Shown here piece by piece: positions 27,359-36,716 of a stretch of DNA of 64,000 nt. Within the stretch, counting starts at the first letter, position 1. Each line of letters starts with the position of its first letter. Origin of the DNA: an uncultured Clostridia bacterium (lineage in GTDB: Bacteria; Bacillota; Clostridia; Christensenellales; Borkfalkiaceae); NCBI GenBank assembly GCA_947053655.1, contig CAMRTO010000003.1, positions 22,671 through 86,670 of the forward strand, given 5' to 3'. The position numbers and the translations under genes were made by a program. The notes beneath the pieces are model-generated. The model was given only the letters and a program-made list of their open reading frames with translations, was not told where the DNA came from and searched no databases.

Positions 27359-27892
27359 TTACTTTATGAGAGTATAAGTTTCGTTGAAATCACGCCGCTG
27401 CTTTTCGCGCAGAGGATATCCGTCCGCCTTATAGCCCAAAGCGATAATAAGGGGGAAGCGCGTTCCCTGCGGCAGATTTAAAAACTCCGCAATTCCCTTT
27501 TCGTCGCGCAGTCCTATAATACAGCTTTGCACGCCCTCGCTTTCGGCGGCAAGCGCTATGTAGGCGGAAAGAATGCCCACGTCGTTAGCTATAAATTCCG
27601 CATTGGATATAACCTTGTCGCCGCGCCTTATTTCCACGGGCGCAAGCTGTTGTATTACGATGAACGCGGCACATTCGTCCGCCCATGCGTTTCTTCCGTA
27701 AGGCTGAACGTTCACGGCAAATTTTTTCGCTTTTTCTCCGCTGACCGCATACATCTTATAGGGTTGCGCGTTGACGGCGGAGGGGGCATAAGTAGCAAGG
27801 CGGCATATGCGTTTAAGCGTTTCGTCGTCTATTTGTCTGTTTTCGTATTCGCGCGTGCTTTGCCGCGCCGCAAAAAGTTTTTCAAGCTCCAT
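27359..27892 (-). CDS. Nitroreductase family protein
   Basis: FMN-dependent NAD(P)H oxidoreductase fold, 177 residues, at the short end of the family. The N-terminal FAARQSTREYENRQI and the FMN-contact segment ATYAPSAVNAQPYKMY are typical, and the C-terminal LIIALGYKADGYP carries the last conserved flavin contact. Substrate cannot be predicted; members reduce nitroaromatics, quinones or flavins. It stands downstream of transketolase, separated from it by a terminator-like hairpin. Confidence 0.88.
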   Translation of the reverse strand: MELEKLFAARQSTREYENRQIDDETLKRICRLATYAPSAVNAQPYKMYAVSGEKAKKFAVNVQPYGRNAWADECAAFIVIQQLAPVEIRRGDKVISNAEFIANDVGILSAYIALAAESEGVQSCIIGLRDEKGIAEFLNLPQGTRFPLIIALGYKADGYPLREKQRRDFNETYTLIK

Positions 27893-27914
27893 ATAAATAC
27901 CTCTCTTATAAAAG

Positions 27915-27947
27915 AAACGGCGTAGGTAATTTTTCCTGCGCCGTTTT
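27915..27947 (-). terminator. Terminator of transketolase
   Basis: Arms AAACGGCGTAGG and CCTGCGCCGTTT (one wobble) with a T-rich tract following on the minus strand. Confidence 0.7.
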
Positions 27948-27960
27948 ATCGGTTGTGCGT

Positions 27961-29943
27961 TTAATCGTTTTGCGCGTTTCTTATGGAAAGCTTCGCCTTT
28001 TCGACGACGGTATCTTTCGTAAATCCGAAGTGCTCGAAAAGTAAGTTTGCCGGCGCGGACGTGCCGAACGACTTCATGGCTATCACTTCACCGTAATCCT
28101 TCGAGTATTTGTACCAGGCGAAGTGCGAAGCCGCTTCCACGCAAACCCTTGCCTTTACCGCCCTGGGAAGTACAAACTCTTTGTATTCTTCGGTTTGCTT
28201 TTCAAACTCCTCCATGCAGGGCATCGAAACGACGCGCGCCTTTATTCCCTGCTCCGCAAGCGCTTGCGCCGCGTCGGTGCAAAGCTCTATTTCCGAGCCG
28301 GTGCCTATTAAAAGCACGTCGGGCATGCCGCCGCAGTCCTCTAATATATATCCGCCGGTCAAAGCTTTTATTCCCGAACCGCGGTTCTGCGGCAGATTTT
28401 GTCTGGAAAGAACTATAACGGTGGGCGAGTTCTGCGTGAACGCGGAAATGTAAGCCGCCGCCGTTTCCTTACCGTCGCAAGGACGGAAAACTTTAATATT
28501 CGGTATCGAACGGAGTGCGATAAGCTGTTCCACGGGCTGATGCGTGGGTCCGTCCTCTCCGACGCCGATAGAGTCGTGCGTCATGACGTAGATAACGGGG
28601 ATATTCATAAGCGCGCTCATCCTTATGCCGCCCTTCATGTAGTCGGAGAAGGAGAAGAAGGTAGAGCATACGATTCTGAGTCCGCCGTGAAGCTGTATGC
28701 CGTTGCAAATAGCCGCCATGGCATGCTCGCGTATGCCGAAGTGGATATTGCAGCCCAGTCTGTTGTCGGGCGAAAAGTAACCTTTGCCTTTAAGCTCTGT
28801 CTTGGTGGAGGGGGAGAGGTCTGCCGAACCCGACATGAGGTTGGGCATAAACTCCGCTATTCTGTTTAAAATTTTTCCGCCGGAAGCTCTCGTGGCTTCG
28901 GGCTTGTCAAAGTTGAAAAGCTCCGGCATGTCGTTGAAATCGGGATCGGTGCCCGACATAAATTTTTTGTATTTTGCGGCAAGGTCGGGATATTCGCGTT
29001 CGTATTTTGCAAACAGCGCGTTCCATTCCGCTTCCTTTTCAAGCTTTTTCTCCGCAATGGCGGCGCAGTGTTCTTTTACGTCGTCGGGTACGCAGAAAGG
29101 CTCCTCCGTCCAGCCGAAAAACCGCTTTGTCTTTGCCAGATTGTCCGCACCCATGGGCGCGCCGTGCACGTCCGCCGTGTCCGCAAGGGGAGAACCGTAG
29201 CCTATTATCGAGCGGCAAATTATTATGGAAGGTCTCGTTAAATCGCTTTTCGCGCGGTCTATCGCGGCTTTAAGCATGCTAAGGTTGTTGGCGTCGCTTA
29301 CGCGTATTACCTGCCAACCTTGCGCGGCAAAGCGCGTGGCGGGGTCTTCTGAGAAGGTCGAGGAAATTTTACCCTCGATAGTAATATCGTTCTTATCGTA
29401 AAGGAGAATAAGCTTGCCAAGCTTTTGCGTCCCCGCGAAGGAGCAAGCCTCGTAACCCATTCCTTCTTCCAGACAGCCGTCGCCGCACAAAACGTAGGTG
29501 AAGTGGTCTACAACCGGATAGTCGGGCTTGTTGAACATAGCCGCAAGGTGCGCTTCCGCAACGGCAAAGCCGACCGCATTGCCCAGTCCCTGTCCCAGAG
29601 GACCCGTGGAGGTTTCCACGCCGTCCGTCTTGCCGTATTCTGGATGCCCCGGCGTTTTGGAGCCGAGCTGTCTGAAATTCATTAAATCTTCCTTGCTTAC
29701 GTCATAGCAGAACAGGTGTAGGAGGGAGTATAAGAGCATAGACCCGTGTCCCGCAGACAGAATAAATCTGTCGCGGTTGTCCCATTTGGGGTTTTTGTAG
29801 CTGAAATTCAGAAATTCCGCAAACAGCTCGTACCCTATGGGCGCCGCGCCCATACAAATACCGGGGTGACCGGAGTTCGCTTTCTGGATAGCTTCCGCGG
29901 AAAGTATCCTTATTGTGTCAACGCTCTTATTGGCAACAGACAT
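27961..29943 (-). CDS. tkt: Transketolase
   Basis: Thiamine-diphosphate enzyme of the non-oxidative pentose phosphate pathway that moves two-carbon units between sugar phosphates. Full length (660 residues). The N-terminal domain shows SGHPGICMGAAPIGYELF and SAGHGSMLLYSLLHLF; the ThDP motif is GDGCLEEGMGYEA followed by YDKNDITIEG. The central domain has FGIREHAMAAICNGI. It is followed by the nitroreductase and preceded by a phosphohexomutase gene 10 bases upstream, so sugar-phosphate genes are grouped here. Confidence 0.97.
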   Translation of the reverse strand: MSVANKSVDTIRILSAEAIQKANSGHPGICMGAAPIGYELFAEFLNFSYKNPKWDNRDRFILSAGHGSMLLYSLLHLFCYDVSKEDLMNFRQLGSKTPGHPEYGKTDGVETSTGPLGQGLGNAVGFAVAEAHLAAMFNKPDYPVVDHFTYVLCGDGCLEEGMGYEACSFAGTQKLGKLILLYDKNDITIEGKISSTFSEDPATRFAAQGWQVIRVSDANNLSMLKAAIDRAKSDLTRPSIIICRSIIGYGSPLADTADVHGAPMGADNLAKTKRFFGWTEEPFCVPDDVKEHCAAIAEKKLEKEAEWNALFAKYEREYPDLAAKYKKFMSGTDPDFNDMPELFNFDKPEATRASGGKILNRIAEFMPNLMSGSADLSPSTKTELKGKGYFSPDNRLGCNIHFGIREHAMAAICNGIQLHGGLRIVCSTFFSFSDYMKGGIRMSALMNIPVIYVMTHDSIGVGEDGPTHQPVEQLIALRSIPNIKVFRPCDGKETAAAYISAFTQNSPTVIVLSRQNLPQNRGSGIKALTGGYILEDCGGMPDVLLIGTGSEIELCTDAAQALAEQGIKARVVSMPCMEEFEKQTEEYKEFVLPRAVKARVCVEAASHFAWYKYSKDYGEVIAMKSFGTSAPANLLFEHFGFTKDTVVEKAKLSIRNAQND

Positions 29944-29953
29944 ATTTTTCTCC

Positions 29954-31456
29954 TTAATTTTTATCTGTAAATTTTTTTAAATTTTCGGTGTTGAGAAAGG
30001 CGTAATTTTTTAAAACGGCGTAAAGCCGTTCCGCCATAATTTTGTTTCCGCCTGCTGAGTTGCTTTCAAAGTTTATAGGCATTACGGGGTCGTGAACGCT
30101 CATTCTCACAAGCGTCCAGCCGTCGCCGCTGTCCTTCGGGAAGTTCAGGCGCGCGCCCTCGTAATTTTCACAGGCAAGCGTAAATCCGTTTTCGCCGCCT
30201 GCCGCGCGTTTTAAATGCTCTATTACTTCCGCGCCCTCGTTTTTAAAGTCGCGGCTGTTTGCGTTGAAGGATATGCGTATTTCGTCCTCCTCGCAAGGCT
30301 CTTTAAGTCCGGAAATAAGGGAGGATATCCCGCCCTCTTGTTCTGCAAGGCAAATAATAATTTTCGTTATAAGGTAAGCGCCGTCGTCCAGAAAATAGTT
30401 TTCCTTAAAAGCGGCGTGACCGGAGGTTTCCATGGCAAGGGGGGAGTACACGCCTTTTTCGTTCAGCTCCACGCACTTGTCTATTACGTTTTTATATCCG
30501 CGTTTAAATCTTAAATGCCTGCCGCCGAGACCTTCGATAAATTCGGTCAGACCGTCGCTTGTAACGCTGTCGGTCACAACTGTGCCCGCCCTGTCCTTTA
30601 ACAGTATTGCCGAAACAAGCGCAATTAAGCGGTTTCTGTTAATTTCGTTGCCGTAGCGGTCCACGACGCCCGCCCTGTCCACGTCGGTGTCGAAAATTAT
30701 TCCGAGGTCGGCGCCGTGCTTTATAACGGCGCTTTGCAGACTGCCCATTGCGCCCCTGTCCTCGGGGTTGGGTATATGGTTCGGAAACGTGCCGTCGGGG
30801 TCGAGAAACTGGCTTCCGTCGGTATTCGCGCCCAAAGGCTTTAAAACCTTTTCCGCAAAAAATCCGCCTGCGCCGTTGCCCGCGTCGACTATTATTTTTT
30901 TGCCGAGCAGGGGTCGGTCGCCGCCGCACCTTTCGCGCACGCAGTCCACAAGCTGAGACGAGTATTCGTCCATAAAACTCTTTTCGGCATAATCGCCGTC
31001 GCCGGAAAGGAAATCCCCTCTTTCGGCAATCTCGAGTATCTCGTCGATATCGGCTGAGGAAAGCCCGCCGTCGGGCGTGAAAAATTTAAGCCCGTTTCTG
31101 TCGTACGGCAAATGCGAAGCGGTTACCATAATGCTTGCGTCGCACCGAAGGTCGGATTTTTTTAAAAGTATGAACATGGAAGGCGTGGAGGAAAGCCCCG
31201 TATACAGCATATCGCTCCCGCTTGAAAGCAAGCCCTTTTTTACGCATTTCAATATGCGCGGGGCGGAAACTCTGCTGTCGTTGCCGACGGCTATTTTAAA
31301 TTTTCTTCCGCCTGTTTTTAAGGACAGCCATTTTACAAACGCCCTGCTTACCGCCGTTACCGCTTCGTCCGTAAGCGTTATGCGGGATTTTCCTTCTACC
31401 GCAACGCCGCGAACGTCGGTTCCGCTTTTAAGTTGTTTAAACCCATTCAAGCACAT
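29954..31456 (-). CDS. Phosphoglucomutase/phosphomannomutase family protein with altered phosphate loop
   Basis: Alpha-D-phosphohexomutase superfamily, 500 residues. The catalytic phosphoserine loop is MVTASHLPYDRNGLKFF, the Mg-binding loop DTDVDRAG and the sugar-binding loop METSGHAAFKEN. The usual C-terminal phosphate-binding loop R-x-SGTEP is replaced by RMSVHDPVMPINFES, a variant I associate with a separate branch of the family also seen in plants. Substrate is therefore uncertain (glucose, mannose or other sugar phosphate). A canonical paralogue (PgcA) lies at 53.8-55.6 kb. The gene is divergent from proS and probably co-transcribed with tkt. Confidence 0.85.
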   Translation of the reverse strand: MCLNGFKQLKSGTDVRGVAVEGKSRITLTDEAVTAVSRAFVKWLSLKTGGRKFKIAVGNDSRVSAPRILKCVKKGLLSSGSDMLYTGLSSTPSMFILLKKSDLRCDASIMVTASHLPYDRNGLKFFTPDGGLSSADIDEILEIAERGDFLSGDGDYAEKSFMDEYSSQLVDCVRERCGGDRPLLGKKIIVDAGNGAGGFFAEKVLKPLGANTDGSQFLDPDGTFPNHIPNPEDRGAMGSLQSAVIKHGADLGIIFDTDVDRAGVVDRYGNEINRNRLIALVSAILLKDRAGTVVTDSVTSDGLTEFIEGLGGRHLRFKRGYKNVIDKCVELNEKGVYSPLAMETSGHAAFKENYFLDDGAYLITKIIICLAEQEGGISSLISGLKEPCEEDEIRISFNANSRDFKNEGAEVIEHLKRAAGGENGFTLACENYEGARLNFPKDSGDGWTLVRMSVHDPVMPINFESNSAGGNKIMAERLYAVLKNYAFLNTENLKKFTDKN

Positions 31457-31537
31457 ATATTGTAATTATACAATATAACGGCGCGTTTTACAAGTGTTTG
31501 CGGTTGCTAAATTTTGATAATTTGTCCGCAAAACATT

Positions 31538-31565
31538 TTGTTTTTGTCCGTCGTTATGGTATAAT
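31538..31565 (+). promoter_or_regulatory. Predicted promoter of proS
   Basis: TTGTTT, 16-base spacer, TATAAT; the leader is only about 25 bases, too short for a T-box. Confidence 0.6.
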
Positions 31566-31597
31566 GCTTGATAATCAGATTTTTTCCAAGGTGGAGT

Positions 31598-33025
31598 ATG
31601 GGTAAAGAAAACTTCGTAGAACAGATTGCGGATATAGAAAAGGATTTCCCTCAGTGGTATACAGACGTTGTAATTAAAACAAAGCTTGTGGATTACGGGC
31701 CCGTCAAGGGCACAATGGTAATACGCCCTTACGGTTATGCCGTATGGGAAAATATTCAGTCGGAGCTTAACGCCCGTTTTAAAGAGTGCGGTTACGAAAA
31801 CGCCTATTTCCCCCTGCTTATCCCCATGAGTTTTTTTACCAAGGAGGCGGAGCATGTGGAGGGGTTCGCGCCCGAGGTTGCGGTCGTTACGCACGCGGGC
31901 GGCGAAGAACTGTCCGAGCCTTTGGCAATACGCCCCACGTCGGAAACTATTATTGGCAACATGTATTCCAAATGGTTGCAGTCCTACCGCGAACTGCCCA
32001 TTAAAATAAACCAGTGGGCAAATGTAATGCGTTGGGAAAAGACTACGCGTCCCTTTTTAAGAACATCTGAATTTTTATGGCATGAGGGACATTCCGCATA
32101 TGCCACTGCGGAGGAAGCGGAAGCCGAAACTATGAAAATGCTTGAAGTTTATAAGGAGTTTGCGGAAAACGTTTTGGCAATTCCCGTAATCTGCGGCAGA
32201 AAGACCGAAAAGGAAAAATTTGCCGGCGCAGTAGCGACGTACGGTATGGAAGCCATGATGAAGGACGGCAAAAGTCTGCAATCGGGCACTACGCACTTCC
32301 TCGGACAGAATTTTGCAAAAGCTTTCGATATAAAATTTCTCGACAAAGACGGCGCGCAGAAATATGCGCACACGATGAGCTTCGGCGTGTCGACGCGTCT
32401 TATAGGCGCGCTTATCATGGCGCACGGCGACGGCAGGGGACTTGTTCTGCCTCCGCCCGTCGCGCCCGTACAGGCTGTGATAATCCCCATTGCCGCTAAA
32501 AAGGGCGGCGTTGCAGAAGCATGTCAGGCAGTAAAAGAAAAGCTGGAAAAAGCGGGCATCCGCGTGAAGTTCGACGATACGGACAGCTCGCCCGGGTGGA
32601 AGTTTAACGAGTGGGAAATGAAAGGCGTTCCCCTTCGGATAGAATTAGGTCCGCGCGACATAGAGGAGGGCAAAGCGCTTATTTGCCGCCGTGACACTTT
32701 GGAAAAGACCGCATACCCGCTTGACGGGCTGGATAAAACGGTGAAGCAGCTTTTAGAGGTTATACGTAAAGACATGTTGGAGGCGGCGCGTAAACGCCGC
32801 GACGGACATATTGTCTATGCGGATGATCTGGACGGAATTTTAAACGGCGTGGAAAGCGGAAACTTCGTTAAAGCAGGGTGGTGCGGTTGCCGCGCATGCG
32901 AGGACGAGGTAAAGACAAAAACAGCCGCCACCGCCAGAGTGTTTGCCGAAGGCGAAACAAGCAAGGTTTGCGCCGTCTGCGGCAAAAAAGCTGAGCACAC
33001 CGTAATATTCGCAAGAGCTTACTGA
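31598..33025 (+). CDS. proS: Prolyl-tRNA synthetase, archaeal/eukaryotic-type (ProS type 3)
   Basis: Class II synthetase that charges tRNA-Pro. From the ATG at 31598 (AAGGTGGAG upstream) it has 475 residues; an earlier in-frame start at 31568 overlaps the promoter and is rejected. Class II motifs include RPTSETIIGNMYSKW and RWEKTTRPFLRTSEFLWHEG. The C-terminal zinc domain has CGCRACED and CAVCGKKA. The short length without the roughly 180-residue insertion editing domain of the bacterial type marks it as the type 3 form, which many Clostridia use. Confidence 0.95.
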   Translation: MGKENFVEQIADIEKDFPQWYTDVVIKTKLVDYGPVKGTMVIRPYGYAVWENIQSELNARFKECGYENAYFPLLIPMSFFTKEAEHVEGFAPEVAVVTHAGGEELSEPLAIRPTSETIIGNMYSKWLQSYRELPIKINQWANVMRWEKTTRPFLRTSEFLWHEGHSAYATAEEAEAETMKMLEVYKEFAENVLAIPVICGRKTEKEKFAGAVATYGMEAMMKDGKSLQSGTTHFLGQNFAKAFDIKFLDKDGAQKYAHTMSFGVSTRLIGALIMAHGDGRGLVLPPPVAPVQAVIIPIAAKKGGVAEACQAVKEKLEKAGIRVKFDDTDSSPGWKFNEWEMKGVPLRIELGPRDIEEGKALICRRDTLEKTAYPLDGLDKTVKQLLEVIRKDMLEAARKRRDGHIVYADDLDGILNGVESGNFVKAGWCGCRACEDEVKTKTAATARVFAEGETSKVCAVCGKKAEHTVIFARAY

Positions 33026-33044
33026 TTGTTAAGGGGTAGAGACG

Positions 33045-34073
33045 TTGTATATACCTGTACCGTATCACATAGCGGGGGGCTGTATTTACGCCTGTTTGCT
33101 TATAATCTGCATACTTGCTTTGTTTTACGGGTTCCGTGCGCGGAGAAACGTAAAAAAAGAAAAGATAACCTCGCTTCCGCGGGGTTTTTCTCCTTTGGAT
33201 ATCCAGAGAATTTTTATCGGAAAAACGTATCCGGGGAAACTTACGCGCGCCCTCATAGTTCATTGGGCCCGTCTCGGCTATATCCGCGTGAAATACGCCG
33301 GCAGGTATAAGGTCAAGCTTGTCCGTCTGAAATTTCCGCCCGTTCATGACAATGAAAAAGCCGTGTTTTTCGACCGCGGCACATACGTGCGCGAAAGAGA
33401 TATTTTCTGCGAATTGTTTGCGCGCAAGGGCGCCGCAATCACGGTAAGCTTAAATAAACCGCTTATTACTTCCGCCCGGGCGAAATCAATCGATTATGAT
33501 TATGCCGCGCGCGAGGACGAGGGGGTTTATTCGACGAAACACTATAAACTGAAGGTTTTAACGTTTGTTTTATCCTTTATGCCTGTCTTTATCTGTTCGC
33601 TGTATTTTTGTTTTACGAATTCGTTTATGATGATAATTCCTCCGTTCGCAATACTCATAGGCATGTTCGTTTTAAGATTTATAAAGGGAATTCCGTTTTT
33701 TTTCAGGCTCGTATGGAGCTCGGTTTGGATAGGCGCGGGCTTGGCGATGATTATCGTAAGCTTTCACAACATGTTCGATCCGCTACTGTTGGGTTATGCG
33801 TCGATAGTTATTCTTTTTCTCGGCTCTTTCGTTTTGGTAAGATTCATTGACCACCGCGTAAAAAATAATCTTTCCGATTATTCGGACCTCGTTAATTTCA
33901 GAAAATTTCTGCTGTTTTCGGGTAAAGATAAACTTTCTTCGGTCGATTATTACGAAGTTTTGCCCTATTTATACGCGTTCAATATAAAGCCTCTCGTAAA
34001 ACGTAAATTTGCAACGGACGTGCTGCCTGACTGGTTTGAAAGCGAAGACGGTAAAAGGGTGAGCCTGTTGTGA
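33045..34073 (+). CDS. DUF2207-like membrane protein (first of a pair)
   Basis: A 342-residue protein with an N-terminal helix, a cytoplasmic segment, four central helices (about residues 175-265) and a soluble C-terminus. The pattern SPLDIQRIFIGKTYPGKLTRALIVHWARLGYIRV and the final FRKFLLFSGKDKLSSVDYYEVLPYLYAF region (described in shorter terms: a winged-helix-like start and a D-YYE-LPY end) match the C-terminal half of DUF2207 proteins. The large N-terminal extracellular domain of that family is absent. Start is TTG at 33045 behind AAGGGG. It overlaps the next, related gene by four bases. Confidence 0.6.
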   Translation: MYIPVPYHIAGGCIYACLLIICILALFYGFRARRNVKKEKITSLPRGFSPLDIQRIFIGKTYPGKLTRALIVHWARLGYIRVKYAGRYKVKLVRLKFPPVHDNEKAVFFDRGTYVRERDIFCELFARKGAAITVSLNKPLITSARAKSIDYDYAAREDEGVYSTKHYKLKVLTFVLSFMPVFICSLYFCFTNSFMMIIPPFAILIGMFVLRFIKGIPFFFRLVWSSVWIGAGLAMIIVSFHNMFDPLLLGYASIVILFLGSFVLVRFIDHRVKNNLSDYSDLVNFRKFLLFSGKDKLSSVDYYEVLPYLYAFNIKPLVKRKFATDVLPDWFESEDGKRVSLL

Positions 34074-35134
34074 TTTTGGAAAATATAATAGTCGCCTCCT
34101 TTTTCATCGCTACGGCGTTTTTATTTCCCGTTATCGCTTGTATAACAGGCGCGGTTAAAAAAAGAAAAGCAGTAAAACCTATGGAATACGTTCCTCCGCC
34201 CGGCGCGTCGCCCGTAGATTTTCTTATTCAGTATTACGGAGCTTCGGCAGAGCCGCGTGAAATTTTTAATCCGCTTATGCTTTACTGGGCGGAGCGCGGA
34301 TTTATCACCGTAGAAGAAGACTGCAAACGCGGACTGAAGCTTACGAAAATAAAGGACTTGGAGCGCCCGAAAAGTAAGGACGGTTTTAATCCCGACACGT
34401 TCGAAATAGAGAACAAACTTTTCGAAACTCTTTTCAAAGACGGTGACGACGTGTTTTACACTCTCGCCGCGCAGGGAAAATTTAAGTCCGATTACGAAAG
34501 TATCATGTCGGACTGTAAAAAACAGGCGAAAAAAATAACCGACGGAAAGTCCCGTAAAATAAAGATTGCAAGTCTGATTGTATCGTTTGCAACCCTGCTT
34601 ATAATCGTTGCGGTAGTCGGTATTGCCACGGAAAATAAAGGGGTTATAATTTGCATTTTTCCGTGCGCTGCGATTTTAATGGCGAAACTCGCGTTCGGGT
34701 TTTCGGATAGGGACGGAGGTATACCTAAAGGTTCTGCCGCACGGTTTCTGCTCGTACCGTTTTTCTGTATGTTCGGCGGAGTGCCTATGGCGGCGGGGTT
34801 TATGTTTCTGCCTGTTTCGGCTGCGGCGGTTTTATTATCCGCTATGCTGTTCTGCGCCGTTACGGTATTTTTTGTTTCCGAAAAAATAGATATAAGAGAC
34901 AACGCGCAGTTGAAATTTTACGCGCGCATTTGCGGTTTCAAGCAGTTTCTTCTTCTCGCGGAAAAAAGCAAGCTCGAAATGCTTGTAGAGGAAGATCCCC
35001 GCTATTTTTACAATATTCTACCTTATTGCTACGTGCTTGACATAACCGAAAAATTAAAGCCCAAATTCGACCGCATAGCGCTCGACGGGCCCGCTTGGTA
35101 TCTCGGCGAGCTGCGCGAAACTCTCATGTTTTAA
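34070..35134 (+). CDS. DUF2207-like membrane protein (second of a pair)
   Basis: Paralogue of the preceding gene with the same order: N-terminal helix, the segment PPPGASPVDFLIQYYG followed by FNPLMLYWAERGFITV, central helices and a C-terminal FYNILPYCYVLDITEKLKPKF. It starts with GTG overlapping the upstream stop (GTGA), so the two are translationally coupled and may form a heterodimer in the membrane. Function unknown. Confidence 0.6.
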   Translation: MILENIIVASFFIATAFLFPVIACITGAVKKRKAVKPMEYVPPPGASPVDFLIQYYGASAEPREIFNPLMLYWAERGFITVEEDCKRGLKLTKIKDLERPKSKDGFNPDTFEIENKLFETLFKDGDDVFYTLAAQGKFKSDYESIMSDCKKQAKKITDGKSRKIKIASLIVSFATLLIIVAVVGIATENKGVIICIFPCAAILMAKLAFGFSDRDGGIPKGSAARFLLVPFFCMFGGVPMAAGFMFLPVSAAAVLLSAMLFCAVTVFFVSEKIDIRDNAQLKFYARICGFKQFLLLAEKSKLEMLVEEDPRYFYNILPYCYVLDITEKLKPKFDRIALDGPAWYLGELRETLMF

Positions 35135-35144
35135 TAAAATATTT

Positions 35145-35176
35145 ACGGCGGCGCATAAATGCGCCGCCGCCTTTTA
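35145..35176 (+). terminator. Hairpin after the DUF2207-like pair
   Basis: GGCGGCGCA-TAAA-TGCGCCGCC followed by GCCTTTT; it reaches the 3' end of the convergent permease gene. Confidence 0.7.
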
Positions 35177-35974
35177 ATGTTTGTTTACGAATTTTTCTAT
35201 AAGAGATATTACGCCGTACATTCCGCCCGCAAGCACGCACAGTATGAACGTTGCGGTCATTACAAGGTCAAGCTTGAAGACCTGACCGCCGTAAACTATC
35301 AGGTATCCCAGTCCCGCCTTGGATACGATGTATTCGCCCATAATAGAGCCTATCCAGGCAAGACCCACGGCAACCTTCAAGGTGTTCATAAGCGCGGGGA
35401 GGGAGGCGGGCATGATAAGCTTTCTCAGCGTCATTGCTTTGCTTGCGCCCATAGACCTCATAAGCAGAAGCTTTGTTTTGTCTACTTCTATAAAGCCCGC
35501 CAGCATATTCATTATGCAGACAATTACCGCAACGAAAACCGTCATGAAAATTATCGCTTCGTAACCGGTGCCTATCCATATGATAATAAGCGGACCGAGC
35601 GCGATTTTCGGCAGGGAATTAAGTACTACGATATACGGCTCCATAATTTTGCGCACGCTGTCGCTTGCCCAAAGCACTATGGCTACGGCATAGCCCAAAA
35701 CTACGGCTATTGCAAAGCCCGCAAGCGTTTCCATAAGTGTTATGCCGATATGGTAGAAAAGTTTGCCTTCCTTGTACAAATCCCCTATTGTTACCGCCAC
35801 GCGCGAGGGCGAGCTTGTGATAAACGGGTCGACTATTTCAAGCTGCGCGCACAGCTCCCATATACCCAATATGGCTATAAGTATCAAAATGCGCGACAGC
35901 AATATAATTACTTTTTTGCGTTTTTGCTTTTTCAGATACGCGATATGCTCGCGTGAGTAGTTCACGTTTTTCAT
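35174..35974 (-). CDS. ABC transporter permease (SsuC/TauC/ThiX type)
   Basis: Membrane subunit of an importer, 266 residues, with about six helices. The EAA-like loop region LPKIALGPLIIIWIGTG and the following segment GASKAMTLRKLIMPASLPAL fit the family that imports sulfonates, taurine, nitrate or pyrimidine precursors. Genes for the ATPase and the binding protein lie upstream in the same operon. No enzyme gene nearby indicates the substrate, and I see no TPP-type leader upstream of the operon. Confidence 0.9.
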   Translation of the reverse strand: MKNVNYSREHIAYLKKQKRKKVIILLSRILILIAILGIWELCAQLEIVDPFITSSPSRVAVTIGDLYKEGKLFYHIGITLMETLAGFAIAVVLGYAVAIVLWASDSVRKIMEPYIVVLNSLPKIALGPLIIIWIGTGYEAIIFMTVFVAVIVCIMNMLAGFIEVDKTKLLLMRSMGASKAMTLRKLIMPASLPALMNTLKVAVGLAWIGSIMGEYIVSKAGLGYLIVYGGQVFKLDLVMTATFILCVLAGGMYGVISLIEKFVNKH

Positions 35975-35990
35975 AAGTTTACCGAATTGA

Positions 35991-36716
35991 TTAAATTCCG
36001 AGTTCTTTTCTCAGAACTTCGAAAGTGCTTGCAAATTCTCCGCATTCACGCCGTTTTTTCGGGCTGCTTCCGCCGAATTTTATTTCGTGTTCCGCAACCG
36101 TCCTTGCCGGTCTTGCGGAGAGTACCACAACCTTGTCGGAAAGCGCAATGGCTTCCGAAATATCGTGCGTGACCAAAAGCGCGGTCTTTTTTTCGCTTTT
36201 TATTATTCCCTGCACGTCGTCGCACACTTCAAGTCTTGTCTGGTAGTCAAGCGCGGAAAACGGTTCGTCCAGAAGCAGAATTTCTGGTTCCGCCGCAAGC
36301 GTCCTGATAAGCGCTACCCTCTGGCGCATGCCGCCCGAAAGCTGGTTGGGCGTTTTTTTCAAAAAATCCTTCAATCCGTATTTTTCTGCGAGAGCCAGCG
36401 CCTTTTCGCGCTTTTCGGGCGTGTTGCGTTTTTTTACTTCCAGCGGGAGAAAGATGTTCTGCTCCACGGTGCGCCAAGGGAACAGCGCGTCGCGTTGAAG
36501 CATGTAACCGAATTCTCCGCCGCCGCGCCTTACCTCTCCCGACGACGGGGCGAGTATGCCCGCCGCCAGCGACAGTATGGTAGTCTTTCCGCAGCCCGAC
36601 GGACCTATTACGGAAACGAACTGGCCTTTTTCAACCGTAAAAGATAAGTCCTTGACCGCGGTTGTCTCGCCCGACTTGGTGTGATAGGTGTAAGAAATAT
36701 TGTCGAAAGTAAGCAT
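35991..36716 (-). CDS. ABC transporter ATP-binding protein (SsuB/TauB type)
   Basis: Nucleotide-binding subunit, 241 residues. Walker A is GPSGCGKTT, the signature LSGGMRQR, Walker [13 protein letters not shown], and the switch histidine lies in [13 protein letters not shown]. Its start codon overlaps the end of the binding-protein gene by one base (36716). Same operon as the permease. Confidence 0.95.
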   Translation of the reverse strand: MLTFDNISYTYHTKSGETTAVKDLSFTVEKGQFVSVIGPSGCGKTTILSLAAGILAPSSGEVRRGGGEFGYMLQRDALFPWRTVEQNIFLPLEVKKRNTPEKREKALALAEKYGLKDFLKKTPNQLSGGMRQRVALIRTLAAEPEILLLDEPFSALDYQTRLEVCDDVQGIIKSEKKTALLVTHDISEAIALSDKVVVLSARPARTVAEHEIKFGGSSPKKRRECGEFASTFEVLRKELGI

